Below are positions 9,604-18,600 of a DNA stretch of 51,249 nucleotides, in pieces. The position numbers and the translations under genes are program-made. This DNA comes from Lachnospiraceae bacterium. Lineage in GTDB: Bacteria; Bacillota_A; Clostridia; Lachnospirales; Lachnospiraceae. How positions within the stretch are numbered: position 1 is the stretch's first letter; each line of letters begins with the position of its first letter. The stretch is from assembly GCA_017516285.1 (NCBI GenBank), contig JAFXDD010000038.1:1-51249 (forward strand), read 5' to 3'. Under the pieces are notes generated by a model. That model ran no database searches and was not told where the DNA came from. It saw only the letters and a program-made list of their open reading frames with translations.

Positions 9604-10288
9604 GATGATGCTCCTCCCATTTCTTTAACACTGCAACTGCAAAGGTAATCAAACACATGGCAGGAATCAGAAAATTATCCGCCCCGAAAATCAGTACACA
9701 CACCACAGAAACCACCACACCGATAATAGCCGGTGCATGCCTTCTCGTACTCAGCCACTGCTCTACAAATATGGTAATAAACAACGCTGTCAGCGCAAAG
9801 TCAATGCCCTCTACACTAAAAGGAATGACAGCGCCCAATAAAGAACCTATCACACTTCCCGTCACCCAGTATATCTGATTAAAAAGTGAAACCATAAAGA
9901 AATACCTGTGCCGCTCCTTCGTATCCTCTATCTCCTCACTGCACACCAAAGAATAGGTCTCATCCGTCAATGCAAATATCATGTATGGTTTCTTGGCTCC
10001 TGCACCTTTGTACTTGTCAATCATGGAAATACCGTAAAATAGATGTCTGGCATTGACCATTAACGTGGTAATTGCTGTGGCAATGAGGCTGGCTCCACTG
10101 GTAAGCAGGCTCACCGCCAGATACTGCATACTTCCTGCATAAATAAATACACTCATAGCCAGTGCCCACCAGACTCCGTAGCCCTTGGTTTTTAGCAAAA
10201 TACCAAAGCCCATGCCCAGTACAATATAGCCTGTCATAACAGGAAGTGTAGCTAAAAAGGTTTTTTTCATCAATCTCCTCGTACCCAT
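9596..10288 (-). CDS. azlC: branched-chain amino acid transport protein AzlC
   Basis: This is the main membrane subunit of the AzlCD exporter. From the ATG at 10288 it has 230 residues, with about six to seven hydrophobic segments and family stretches such as YAGSMQYLAVSLL and NARHLFYGISM. An AGGTG lies 6 nt before this ATG. A second ATG at 10270 with AGGAG is also possible and would give 224 residues. A TTG at 10318 is rejected because it lies in the terminator/operator palindrome. It is the first gene of the operon azlC-azlD-dipeptidase-addB-addA. Confidence 0.92.
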   Translation of the reverse strand: MGTRRLMKKTFLATLPVMTGYIVLGMGFGILLKTKGYGVWWALAMSVFIYAGSMQYLAVSLLTSGASLIATAITTLMVNARHLFYGISMIDKYKGAGAKKPYMIFALTDETYSLVCSEEIEDTKERHRYFFMVSLFNQIYWVTGSVIGSLLGAVIPFSVEGIDFALTALFITIFVEQWLSTRRHAPAIIGVVVSVVCVLIFGADNFLIPAMCLITFAVAVLKKWEEHHHD

Positions 10289-10315
10289 ACCAAACACCTG
10301 CTTCTCTTTAAAAAA

Positions 10316-10374
10316 CAAAATCCGTTATACGAAAAATTTACTTTCAGTATAACGGATTTTGAATTAAATCACAA
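10316..10374 (-). promoter_or_regulatory. azlC promoter overlapping a 15-bp palindrome and terminator
   Basis: Perfect arms CAAAATCCGTTATAC (10316-10330) and GTATAACGGATTTTG (10347-10361) are separated by 16 nt. On the minus strand the stem is followed by a T run (10310-10315), so it can end transcription of the ATPase gene. The same DNA holds a promoter for azlC: -35 TTGTGA (10369-10374), 17 nt, -10 TATACT (10346-10351). The -10 sits in one arm, so the palindrome could also be an operator. Confidence 0.6.
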
Positions 10375-10412
10375 CCTTAACTTACAATTTTATATATCAT
10401 AACTACAATGCT

Positions 10413-11252
10413 TTACACTACAGCCTCCACCGGGCGGCCCGCTATACGCTCATCCATAAACTTGCAAAGACGTGAAACCAGGTATGGATAGCCGGAAGTA
10501 TAATCGTAGAGAAGATTTGACATCTCATTAATATTCATTCCGGTTCGATTATCCACTTCATATTCTGCAAGCATCCCTGCTATATCACTCACTGAAAAGT
10601 TCATATCTACAAGAAAATCTGCCGCTATATTCCACGGACTATTCATTTTATGATCATCTTCTTGACGTAACTTTCTTCGAATATTACGCACATCATATAA
10701 ACTTGCAAGAATAACTGATTGAAAGGTCTGAACAACATCGCGGTCGAGATAATCTGCTCTCAACTGTGCCAGAAAATCAAGAAACACTTGATTATTCGTA
10801 GCAGTATCTACTTCGTCTATCATCAAGACAATCGGTTTCTCGGATTGCTCGCACCACTCATTAAAACAATCAAACATTTCCGCCATTCTGACATTCCTGT
10901 TTGTACTGTCTGCCAACTTTTTGAGCTTTGATTTCACCTCATCCGGTACTCCCTTCATAACTCGGATTTTCCGGTTGACTTCCCTTGTAACTGCATGAAC
11001 AAACGTACTTCCACTTATAAATTCATCTGCCTCCAGCTTCTGAAAATCAAGGCTGATAACCACATAGTCCTTCTGCAAAAAATCAGCCAGCGCACGCAAT
11101 GTGGTAGTCTTTCCATACTGTCTGGCTTTATTTATGGTAAAATACTGGCCTTCATCTATCATGACTTTGATTTCTTCCAGTCTCTGCTTCAGATCAACCA
11201 TATAATGCCTGTCTGGCATACATGCTCCATTTACATTAAACACCTTCCCCAT
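10413..11252 (-). CDS. AAA-like ATPase, C-terminally truncated
   Basis: This is an ATP-binding protein of the AAA-like family that is multicopy in Lachnospiraceae; the biological role is unclear. It has a Walker A-like ARQYGKTTTL near residue 45 and a Walker B IVLMIDEVD. Family members usually run to roughly 500 residues with a second domain after the GYPYLVSRLCK segment. This one stops about 20 residues beyond that segment, at 279 residues, so it is probably a truncated or degraded copy. The start at 11252 (MGKVFNVNG) is chosen because GGAGG lies 7 nt upstream; an ATG at 11258 and a TTG at 11270 are weaker. The gene is flanked on both sides by a related 15-base sequence. Confidence 0.8.
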   Translation of the reverse strand: MGKVFNVNGACMPDRHYMVDLKQRLEEIKVMIDEGQYFTINKARQYGKTTTLRALADFLQKDYVVISLDFQKLEADEFISGSTFVHAVTREVNRKIRVMKGVPDEVKSKLKKLADSTNRNVRMAEMFDCFNEWCEQSEKPIVLMIDEVDTATNNQVFLDFLAQLRADYLDRDVVQTFQSVILASLYDVRNIRRKLRQEDDHKMNSPWNIAADFLVDMNFSVSDIAGMLAEYEVDNRTGMNINEMSNLLYDYTSGYPYLVSRLCKFMDERIAGRPVEAVV

Positions 11253-11284
11253 CAGCATACCTCCACCCAAAGACTCTTGCCAAC

Positions 11285-11325
11285 ATACTCATTTTGAGTA
11301 TAACTGATTTTTCTCAAAAATACAA
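11285..11325 (-). promoter_or_regulatory. promoter of the AAA-like ATPase gene with palindrome
   Basis: On the minus strand, -35 TTGTAT (11320-11325), 17 nt, and -10 TATACT (11297-11302) form a good promoter. The palindrome ATACTCA/TGAGTAT (11285-11301) overlaps the -10 and could be an operator. The stretch AAAATCAGTTATACT is nearly the same as AAAATCCGTTATACT in the azlC promoter. Confidence 0.5.
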
Positions 11326-11365
11326 TGAAAATCTTTTCGGTATTTTTGTCAAGTAGAGCTCTATC

Positions 11366-12223
11366 TCAGTCAGACTGGATGTTATCATGAATGAAATCGA
11401 TAAATCTTTTTACATTTCCATAAGCGGCTTCTTTTTTATAATAGATGCAAATCGGCTGATATTCTTTAAAATCGACTACGTCTAAAGGAACGACTTCCGG
11501 GATATTACTCACCTTCGTATACATCTCGCCTGCCACACCTATTGCCACTCCGGAACCTATGATACGCATAAAACATGCCGAATCATTTATTTGTGCCACA
11601 AGATTGGGTGAAAAGCCCGCCTTGTGACAAGCATTTAGTAGCATCTGATATTGATTACCATAAAGACTTACGTTTGCAAAATTCTCTTCTGAAAGCTGTT
11701 CCAGTCTAAGCTTGTTTCCGCACAAATGACTTTTGGGCGACGCGTATATCAATATCCTCTGCTTACATAGTTCAAGCCTTTCCCACCCGGCGTAATCCGC
11801 TTTCTCGTTATCAATTATAACGTCATAATTATCATAGTTCTTCTCATCAAAATCGGTACTAAGCCTAAAACGGGTATTCGTATGCTTGTACTTATACTGG
11901 ACTATTTTATCCGTTATCTCAGTCCTCAAAGCTTTAACGAGGATTCTTATCTCTCTCGAATTGTCGGCACTATCCGAAATGGAGCTTACAACACTGTCAA
12001 GCTTCCCAAATACCACCGTCAAAGCTTCAAACAACTTCTTTCCGTTGTCATTTAACAATATCCTGTTCGGCAAACGGTCAAAAAGTTTACATCCAAGTTC
12101 TTTTTCAAGTCTTTTTATGGATACAGATACAGAAGAAGACGGAACCATATACTTCTCTGCCGTCTTTGAAATACTTAAATATCTTGCACTATCATAAAAA
12201 TACCTCAGTTGCAATAACTCCAT
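11366..12223 (-). CDS. LysR-family transcriptional regulator
   Basis: This is a DNA-binding regulator of 285 residues, the usual LysR length. The N-terminal winged helix-turn-helix is clear (LQLRYFYDSARYLSISKTAE and SVSVSIKRLEKELGCKLFDR), followed by an effector-binding domain. It is divergent from the M20 peptidase gene, with 136 nt between starts. By the usual LysR arrangement it likely controls that gene and the CapA-family gene behind it. The ribosome site GGAGG precedes ATG 12223. The effector is unknown. Confidence 0.92.
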   Translation of the reverse strand: MELLQLRYFYDSARYLSISKTAEKYMVPSSSVSVSIKRLEKELGCKLFDRLPNRILLNDNGKKLFEALTVVFGKLDSVVSSISDSADNSREIRILVKALRTEITDKIVQYKYKHTNTRFRLSTDFDEKNYDNYDVIIDNEKADYAGWERLELCKQRILIYASPKSHLCGNKLRLEQLSEENFANVSLYGNQYQMLLNACHKAGFSPNLVAQINDSACFMRIIGSGVAIGVAGEMYTKVSNIPEVVPLDVVDFKEYQPICIYYKKEAAYGNVKRFIDFIHDNIQSD

Positions 12224-12260
12224 TTTCCACGCCCTCCTTCTTTATAAAACACATTGTAGC

Positions 12261-12327
12261 ATATACTCAAAGGCATAGCAAGTGTATATCAAGATATTCT
12301 TTACAACTATGCTGTAAGAATTATAAT
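12261..12327 (+). promoter_or_regulatory. promoter of the peptidase operon with possible LysR site
   Basis: -35 TTTACA (12300-12305), 16 nt, -10 TATAAT (12322-12327) leads into the M20 gene at 12360. Just upstream, ATATAC (12261-12266) and GTATAT (12284-12289) form an interrupted dyad in the position where LysR proteins usually bind. The operator assignment is an inference. Confidence 0.45.
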
Positions 12328-12359
12328 TATAGTAAAATAATTATAATGCAGGTGATGTA

Positions 12360-13505
12360 ATGAATATATGGAAAACATTTGAAAGCATAGAAGCGCAGAA
12401 GGAAAAATACACTGATTTTCTTTGTAAGATATGTGCCTTCGAAGCAAGAGCATATGACAAGGCTGTTATCGACAGTATGAACGATGCCATTACCCTCTTT
12501 GCCAAAAACGAGGGATTTTCCGTAAAGAGAACATTTTTTGAAAAATGCGGTGACTTTCTCACCATAGAAATAAATGAAGGTGCCCCAAAAGGTGGCGTAT
12601 TTTTAGCTCATACCGATACCGTCCACGAAAAAGGTGTATTCGGCAATCAGCCCGTGAAAGATCTGGGAGACAGAATACAGGCTCCGGGAGCAATTGACTG
12701 CAAGGGCGGTATAGCTGTCGCTCTTCTTATGATGAAGTCTTTGAAGGATAATGGTTATGCCAAAAACTTAAGACTTTTACTTACTTCCGACGAAGAAATA
12801 TCCAATGTGCTCGGCGGCAAAGAAGAACTACAGTTTTTTACAGAAAACGTACAAGGTTATCCTTTCGCTTTAAATTGCGAAACTACCGAAAAAGACGAAG
12901 TTGTCGTATCCCGAAAGGGTATACTCCGATACCAAATAGATATAACCGGCGTATCAGGACACTCCGGAATTCACTATTTTGAAAGCAAGAACGCACTTGC
13001 TGAAGCGGCTCACAAAATTGTAGCACTCGAAAATTCCAGCCAGGAAGGCGGAACAACCTACAGCTGCAACAAAATCAATGCAGGAAATGTTCCGAACATT
13101 ATTCCCGAAACCTGCTCGTTTATTGTTGATGTGAGGGTACATACTCAAAGCGCCATGGATACGGCAAAGCAGACCGTTCAAAGCATTGTTGAAAAAAAAT
13201 ATATTGGTGGAACAAGCGCAGTTCTTACTCTGCTCAGTGAAAGACCACCTATGGAAAAAACAAAAGAGACGATGCAGCTTTTTAACAGTATTCTTGCTGT
13301 AACACAAAAATATGGACTCGGCAATCTCACTCCGGTTCAATCGGGTGGCGGCTCTGACAGCTGTTATACACAAAGTGCCGGCGTTACTTCTCTTTGCGGA
13401 CTCGGTCCCAGCGGAGAATTCTGCCATACACCAAAAGAATATGTAAAAAAAGACACCATACCCCTCAGAGCCAAAATCCTTGCTGCTTTTCTGAGTGAAC
13501 AATAA
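12360..13505 (+). CDS. M20-family metallopeptidase
   Basis: This is a zinc or cobalt dependent exopeptidase or deacylase of the M20 family (carboxypeptidase G2 / ArgE / peptidase T group). It has 381 residues. Metal-site signatures are seen: H83-T-D85 (VFLAHTDTVHEKG), IDCKGG, TSDEEI with the catalytic Glu, and a C-terminal GGGSDS. No signal peptide is present. It is the first gene of a two-gene operon with the CapA-family gene 25 nt downstream and is divergent from a LysR gene. The substrate is not evident; a peptide or N-acyl amino acid is likely. Confidence 0.9.
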   Translation: MNIWKTFESIEAQKEKYTDFLCKICAFEARAYDKAVIDSMNDAITLFAKNEGFSVKRTFFEKCGDFLTIEINEGAPKGGVFLAHTDTVHEKGVFGNQPVKDLGDRIQAPGAIDCKGGIAVALLMMKSLKDNGYAKNLRLLLTSDEEISNVLGGKEELQFFTENVQGYPFALNCETTEKDEVVVSRKGILRYQIDITGVSGHSGIHYFESKNALAEAAHKIVALENSSQEGGTTYSCNKINAGNVPNIIPETCSFIVDVRVHTQSAMDTAKQTVQSIVEKKYIGGTSAVLTLLSERPPMEKTKETMQLFNSILAVTQKYGLGNLTPVQSGGGSDSCYTQSAGVTSLCGLGPSGEFCHTPKEYVKKDTIPLRAKILAAFLSEQ

Positions 13506-13530
13506 CAAAATCAAGAGAGGTTTTTGAATT

Positions 13531-14826
13531 ATGAAAATGAAATTTACAGCCGCAGGCGATATGCTTGTTCAAAGACGTATTCCACATGACAGCGAAGGCT
13601 TTACCGAAATTGCAACACAAATAAAAAGAGGAGACGCGCGCTTCCTTAATCTTGAAACCACACTGCACAACGGCGAGCACTCTGCTAATCAATATTCCGG
13701 CGGCAGCTATCTCAGGGCTAATCCCAAGACACTTGAAGACGTAAGAGCGTACGGTTTTAATCTTCTTTCGTTTGCGAACAACCATTCTATGGATTTTGGA
13801 CATGGTGGTCTTCTTTCTACCAAAAAATATATTGACGAAGCAGGTTTTCCGAATACGGGAGCAGGTTCAAATCTCGATGAGGCAGCCGCTCCCGCATATA
13901 TTGATACCAAAAACGGCAGAGCTGCGCTTATCTCAGTCGTTTCAACCATAAACAATGATGCTGCAATCGCAGGAAAACAGTCAAGAAGATATGTCGGCCG
14001 TCCCGGTGTAAACGCTCTTCGTATTTCTTCTCACCTTCAGGTAACGGAAGAGCAATTTCGTATGATTCAGGAAATAAGCAGCGTCAGCAAGATAAACGCG
14101 CAGCGTGATATCGAAAGAGCCGAAGGTTATTTTACTCCTCTTGCCGACGGCATTGCAGCTTTGGGAAGTCTTGAATTCAAGCTCGGAAATGAAACCAAAT
14201 ACGTTACACACCCTCATCCTGAAGATATGGAAAGAGTGGAAAAAGCGATTTATGAAGCTCAAATGATGTCAGATTACATTATTATTTCCGTTCACTCTCA
14301 CGAAATATCAGGAGATAAAAAAGAAAACCCCGCTGATTTTCTTGTTGAATTTGCTCACAAATGCATAGATGCGGGGGCTCATGCAGTTATAGGACACGGT
14401 CCCCACCTTTTGAGACCTGTTGAAATATATAAAGGACAGCCTATTTTTTATTCTCTCGGTGATTTTGTTATACATAACGAATGTATACCATATGCCCCGG
14501 AAGAAATGTTTGCAGAAAAGGGCATGACTTCCGATGTGACCATGCGTGAATTTTTCTGTAGACGTTCCGCAAACTATACACGCGGTCTTATGAGAGATCA
14601 CCGTATGCTCGAATCGGTAATTCCATATTTTGAAATGGAAGACGGAAGACTCACATATCTTGAACTTATGCCTATTGAACTCAATTTTGATAAAAAAGTA
14701 TGGCAAAGCGGCAATCCTCGTTTCTCAAACAAGCACGGCATTATCGAGAGACTTGCCAATATTTCAGCCCCTTATGGCACTGAAATAATCATTGATGAAC
14801 GCGGCTATGGTATTGTGAAATTATAA
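13531..14826 (+). CDS. CapA/PgsA-family metallophosphatase-like protein
   Basis: This 431-residue protein belongs to the family named after poly-gamma-glutamate capsule protein CapA. The calcineurin-like metal motifs are visible: AAGDMLVQRR, FLNLETTL, SFANNHSMDFG, SVHSHE and IGHGPHLLRPVEIYKGQPIFYS in the C-terminal half. It has no signal peptide or membrane anchor, unlike classical CapA, so a cytoplasmic hydrolase role is more likely than capsule synthesis. It follows the M20 peptidase gene closely (GAGAGG site), which hints at breakdown of a glutamyl- or amide-containing compound, but that is an inference. Confidence 0.85.
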   Translation: MKMKFTAAGDMLVQRRIPHDSEGFTEIATQIKRGDARFLNLETTLHNGEHSANQYSGGSYLRANPKTLEDVRAYGFNLLSFANNHSMDFGHGGLLSTKKYIDEAGFPNTGAGSNLDEAAAPAYIDTKNGRAALISVVSTINNDAAIAGKQSRRYVGRPGVNALRISSHLQVTEEQFRMIQEISSVSKINAQRDIERAEGYFTPLADGIAALGSLEFKLGNETKYVTHPHPEDMERVEKAIYEAQMMSDYIIISVHSHEISGDKKENPADFLVEFAHKCIDAGAHAVIGHGPHLLRPVEIYKGQPIFYSLGDFVIHNECIPYAPEEMFAEKGMTSDVTMREFFCRRSANYTRGLMRDHRMLESVIPYFEMEDGRLTYLELMPIELNFDKKVWQSGNPRFSNKHGIIERLANISAPYGTEIIIDERGYGIVKL

Positions 14827-14851
14827 AAACACATTAAATAGACCCCATCCA

Positions 14852-14887
14852 AAAAGCAGACAGCCAATTAAGCTGTCTGCTTTTCGT
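14852..14887. terminator. bidirectional terminator between convergent genes
   Basis: A perfect 13-bp stem (AAAAGCAGACAGC at 14852-14864, GCTGTCTGCTTTT at 14872-14884) with a 7-nt loop lies between the ends of the CapA-family gene and the leftward ceramidase-like gene. A and T tracts flank both sides, so it can stop transcription from both directions. Confidence 0.9.
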
Positions 14888-14895
14888 CATCTATA

Positions 14896-16380
14896 TTACA
14901 TCCACATATCATTAATTTCAGCAACACTCTTTCTCACTAACATATCGCCGCCTTCATGCCCTACATGACCACTGCTGATATACGCGCTGTAATGACTTCC
15001 CCGCTCTGCTTTTACAGTTGGCAGATATCCCATGCTGCCACAAGTCAGTTGACAAAGGAAGGTCTGTTCAGCCTTACTTCTGGCCTTAATTCGGTTGCCA
15101 TAATCCAGAAACAGTTCAAACGGATTGGTTGCAATCGCAATATTTCCAAGCTTCGCAATGTGAATTTCTACCGGTACCGTTTCCTCCGTCTGCTGTCTGC
15201 GATAACGTGCTATGGTGCCTGCAAACACATACATGGCAGCGTTGTCCTCATAATTAAATACTTCCTTGTCCTTATTTTTCTGAACATAGTATTCAATTTC
15301 ACGTACCGCCTGTTCATATTCCGCAGGAGTTACTTTACGGAGCGGCAAATCATATTTTATAACCTTGTGCTTAAATTCAGCCTCATCCTTTGGCTCATCC
15401 AGCGCCTCATACACCGCAATGATTTCATTGGCCACACGTTTACCAATAAGGGTACAACCTTTAATATCAAACATGGACGGGTCTGCCTTACGCTCTATGT
15501 AATGCTCACGTTTTACATGCGGGTCATTAATCGGTGTCTCCGGATTGACCCAACGGATCATGTCACGCGGACACTGGTCACCACCTGCCCCACATAAGGC
15601 AAGCAGGTACAAGTCATCACCAAACTTCTCACGTAAAAACTGTTTTACCTTTCCCCAGTAATCAGAAGAAATAAAGCTTCTGTGCTCCAGCACCTGGGCA
15701 GGGCACGCAATGTTTGCCACTACTCCGGTAAGCTTTCTTTCCTTATTAAAAGTATACAGAAGCTCCACACCGGAGTCATTGCCACCTTCAATCTCCACAA
15801 AGTTGGCACTGTTGGTATCGCCCCACATCTTGGCACTGCCGTCATCATATACCACACGTCTGCAATGACCTACTACGGCACGGCCAAAGGCATTGGCATA
15901 GAATGCCTCTTCTCTGCTTTCCCAGGCTTTTTTAGCAGCTAATGCAATTTTTTCAGCCAAAAATTCCATTGCTTCATCCGGAGTCAATACATCATCACGT
16001 ACGGAAGCAACCAAAGAAGTATACTTTCTATCTTCCGGAAGAAATTCATTTAAAATTTTTTGCGTTGCACTGGTTCCGCTTGCCTGATATCCGATAGAGG
16101 TATGTGAATGGATAGCGCTCACAATGATTTTTTCTGGCGCTACTTCTTTCATCATAGCAGTAAACTTTTGCCTTGCAAGCTTCAACAACTCCTCACTTAC
16201 ACTAACAAGATCCACTGATGCAATAATCATCTGCTCGCCATCTGCTTCCACTGCCATGGCAGTTACAGTGATATCGCTTTCTACATATTCTGAAATTCTT
16301 TCATAAAACTGGCCTGCCAGCATAACCCTTTTCTCAGGTACAATGCTTTCCTCTGCCCATCCGATTAAAATTTTACTCAT
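14896..16380 (-). CDS. neutral/alkaline ceramidase-like domain protein
   Basis: This 494-residue protein shows weak but recognisable features of the neutral/alkaline non-lysosomal ceramidase N-terminal domain: an early GWAEESIVP, a zinc-type HSHTS motif (VSAIHSHTSIG), and CGAGGDQCPRD. There is no signal peptide, so a true ceramide substrate is unlikely. In sugar-use clusters this family probably acts as a metal-dependent hydrolase on another amide or ester. It is the last gene of the long leftward transporter unit, 43 nt after the isomerase-like gene and just before the bidirectional terminator. Confidence 0.75.
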   Translation of the reverse strand: MSKILIGWAEESIVPEKRVMLAGQFYERISEYVESDITVTAMAVEADGEQMIIASVDLVSVSEELLKLARQKFTAMMKEVAPEKIIVSAIHSHTSIGYQASGTSATQKILNEFLPEDRKYTSLVASVRDDVLTPDEAMEFLAEKIALAAKKAWESREEAFYANAFGRAVVGHCRRVVYDDGSAKMWGDTNSANFVEIEGGNDSGVELLYTFNKERKLTGVVANIACPAQVLEHRSFISSDYWGKVKQFLREKFGDDLYLLALCGAGGDQCPRDMIRWVNPETPINDPHVKREHYIERKADPSMFDIKGCTLIGKRVANEIIAVYEALDEPKDEAEFKHKVIKYDLPLRKVTPAEYEQAVREIEYYVQKNKDKEVFNYEDNAAMYVFAGTIARYRRQQTEETVPVEIHIAKLGNIAIATNPFELFLDYGNRIKARSKAEQTFLCQLTCGSMGYLPTVKAERGSHYSAYISSGHVGHEGGDMLVRKSVAEINDMWM

Positions 16381-16423
16381 AGTAGTCTTCCTCTCAAATC
16401 TATATTTCGACTATTTAACCTTC

Positions 16424-17779
16424 TTATGAAATAATCTGAATCCCCAGCATATCACAAAGATTCGTAATCAATTCCGTATTATCCCCATAGGAAATAATAT
16501 AATGCTGGCACATTACATTCTGTGCAAAGCTTTCCACATCATCCAGTAAGATTTCTAAGCCCGGAAGCTGCGGTGCCGGCTGAGTCCAGCCTGCTTCCTC
16601 CCACTTTCCAGGAGTGATGCCTTCACCCACTACCATATGCATGTAATACATGCCATCATCATAGGTAAGACGACACATAGTCACCTTGCCAGGCTTTACC
16701 TTGCTGACATTTAAGATTCCCTCAGACAATTCGCCAAAAGCTGCAGGCATAACTGTCACGTCACCGGCTACAACCTCAGCAGGTACATAGTCCGGCACTC
16801 CGGCTAGTACCCTGTCCTCAAAGAATTCGTAGAATTCCAAGTAGAATGCGCACTGACCGGTCAGGTACTTTACCATGAGCTGGGTAATGCTGCCCAAAGA
16901 GTCATTTTCCGGTATGGTACATAAACCTGCATCATCTGCCAAGAGCATAAAAATTGGCGCCGGTGGAAAGCCCAGCAGCTTCTTCATGCCATCCACATCC
17001 TTTAAGGAGATGGCATCATATCCGCGCTCGTCGCAGATACTCTTTACTGCTAGATAATATCCTGCTGCCTTCTTCATGCTTTCCGGATTTGCTGGCTTTA
17101 CAAAGTGCCACTTACTCATGCACTTGTCAATTACTGCCTGCTTTTCCTCATCGCTGATCTTCCGGTAACGCTGCTCCATCTCAAGCATTTCAAATGTCTC
17201 GATTTCAGGACCGATTTCACGCTTTAAAGACGACCCATCCGCTTGGGTTCCGTACAGGTTCATGTCACGATAGCCTGCCATACCTGCTCTGGCATGACGT
17301 AATTTTGCTGCTGCCGCAGCAGCCACTGCATAGTTATATACCTTCTTTGATTTAGAAGGCAGACCAATAATATCATATACATACTTAAATGTGTAACCCA
17401 AATCATAGAAGGTCTTGCGGATAGCTGTGGTACCTGCCTGATCTGCCGTAGTAACCAAACGTCCTTCCTCCATCCAGCCGCAAAGTCCCCAGAGCACCAT
17501 TGGTTTATGTCTGAAATGCTCCGTTACCTTTACCACAGCATGGGTCGGTATCCAGCCTGCGATACATACTACCAGTACATCAAAGCTTTTGTTTTCCAGT
17601 GCCGCAATCGCTTTTTTAATATCCTTTTCCTCGTAATCGTCCGTTACCGGATAGACACTGATTAAATCCAGGCCCTCTTTGATTAAAGACACTTCTGCAT
17701 CTTTACATTTCTTTACAATAATCTCGGCCGGCGTATTTACTTCACCAAAGCCTACAAATGCTGCTTTTATCTTCTTCAT
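16424..17779 (-). CDS. L-fucose/L-arabinose isomerase-like protein
   Basis: This 451-residue cytoplasmic protein resembles the FucI/AraA isomerase superfamily, which turns aldoses into ketoses at a metal site. The N-terminal part has VGFGEVNTPAE and the FDVLVVCIAGWIPTHAV segment, then VLWGLCGW, GTTAIRKTFYDLGY and a C-terminal half with VAGDVTVMP. Overall it is a distant family member, so the sugar is not certain. It lies 8 nt after the polysaccharide deacetylase gene in the transporter unit, consistent with handling an imported sugar such as a deoxy or acidic sugar. Confidence 0.75.
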   Translation of the reverse strand: MKKIKAAFVGFGEVNTPAEIIVKKCKDAEVSLIKEGLDLISVYPVTDDYEEKDIKKAIAALENKSFDVLVVCIAGWIPTHAVVKVTEHFRHKPMVLWGLCGWMEEGRLVTTADQAGTTAIRKTFYDLGYTFKYVYDIIGLPSKSKKVYNYAVAAAAAAKLRHARAGMAGYRDMNLYGTQADGSSLKREIGPEIETFEMLEMEQRYRKISDEEKQAVIDKCMSKWHFVKPANPESMKKAAGYYLAVKSICDERGYDAISLKDVDGMKKLLGFPPAPIFMLLADDAGLCTIPENDSLGSITQLMVKYLTGQCAFYLEFYEFFEDRVLAGVPDYVPAEVVAGDVTVMPAAFGELSEGILNVSKVKPGKVTMCRLTYDDGMYYMHMVVGEGITPGKWEEAGWTQPAPQLPGLEILLDDVESFAQNVMCQHYIISYGDNTELITNLCDMLGIQIIS

Positions 17780-17787
17780 AAAGTCTC

Positions 17788-18585
17788 CTATCTTACTGTT
17801 ATGGTCTTTCCCGCAGGTACACAGATCATCTCTTTTTTATCCTTTTCCACCCATACATGTATCGAAGTAGGATTATAAAGTCTGGTTTCATCAGCGGAAA
17901 TCATAAGTGCTCTCTGAGCAGTCATATACTGATATATCTCAAAATTTGTCGCGTACCATATCTTGTCTGTTTCTGCCAGCTTACAAAGCAATTGTTCCAT
18001 CATGGTCCAGTCTTCTTCTGTTTTAAATTCCTTACTATGGCCCCATATGTAAAAAAGCGGACCATGCCAGTAGGAATTTATATTTTCCATAAACTTTTCT
18101 GCCATTTCCAGAGCATTTTTATGATGACAGGTCGGATGCCACTCCAAAAAATCGTCCGGCAACTGAAAATCCATGGTACTTTTCGTTGTTCTGGAATATA
18201 CAATACCGCACATTTTCATAGCCAGCTTCACATCCGCATTATATGCAGCAAAACTGCTCGGATAAGACATTCCGACTACCGGATACTCTGCAGCCTTTTC
18301 CAGAAAAATCCTGTTGGAAAGTGTTTCCTCTACAACAGACTGATACGGCATTCTGGAAGGCCAGCCATGCTTTGCGGTATGACAGGATATCTCATGTCCA
18401 TGATAACGCTCCCGAAGCGCAGAGACATCCCTTCCGTCCTCCAGGCTGCCATTTAAATGAAATGTTCCCTTTGCACCATACTGATCCAATAACTTTATCA
18501 GACGCTCATCATTCAAATGACCATCGTCATAACTGAAAGTTACAACTCTCTTTTTCCCTCCAGGAAATACATGAAACTCTATCAT
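17788..18585 (-). CDS. polysaccharide deacetylase family protein (NodB fold, CE4-like)
   Basis: This 265-residue protein has NodB-domain motifs: FSYDDGH (catalytic Asp pair) near residue 18 and HTAKH, the H-[ST]-x-x-H zinc motif, near residue 90. It should remove acetyl groups from a sugar. There is no signal peptide, so it probably acts on imported oligosaccharides in the cytoplasm, unlike cell-wall CE4 enzymes. It sits between the TIM-barrel gene (15 nt upstream) and the isomerase-like gene (8 nt downstream). Confidence 0.85.
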   Translation of the reverse strand: MIEFHVFPGGKKRVVTFSYDDGHLNDERLIKLLDQYGAKGTFHLNGSLEDGRDVSALRERYHGHEISCHTAKHGWPSRMPYQSVVEETLSNRIFLEKAAEYPVVGMSYPSSFAAYNADVKLAMKMCGIVYSRTTKSTMDFQLPDDFLEWHPTCHHKNALEMAEKFMENINSYWHGPLFYIWGHSKEFKTEEDWTMMEQLLCKLAETDKIWYATNFEIYQYMTAQRALMISADETRLYNPTSIHVWVEKDKKEMICVPAGKTITVR

Positions 18586-18600
18586 ATTGTTCTTTTCCTC

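Noticed and set aside
10289..10318. TTG start that would extend azlC by 10 codons
   Set aside because: It lies at the base of a palindrome and T run acting as terminator/operator, and no ribosome site precedes it.
14956..15597. 213-residue open frame on the plus strand
   Set aside because: Antisense shadow of the ceramidase-like gene, which has clear motifs and operon context.
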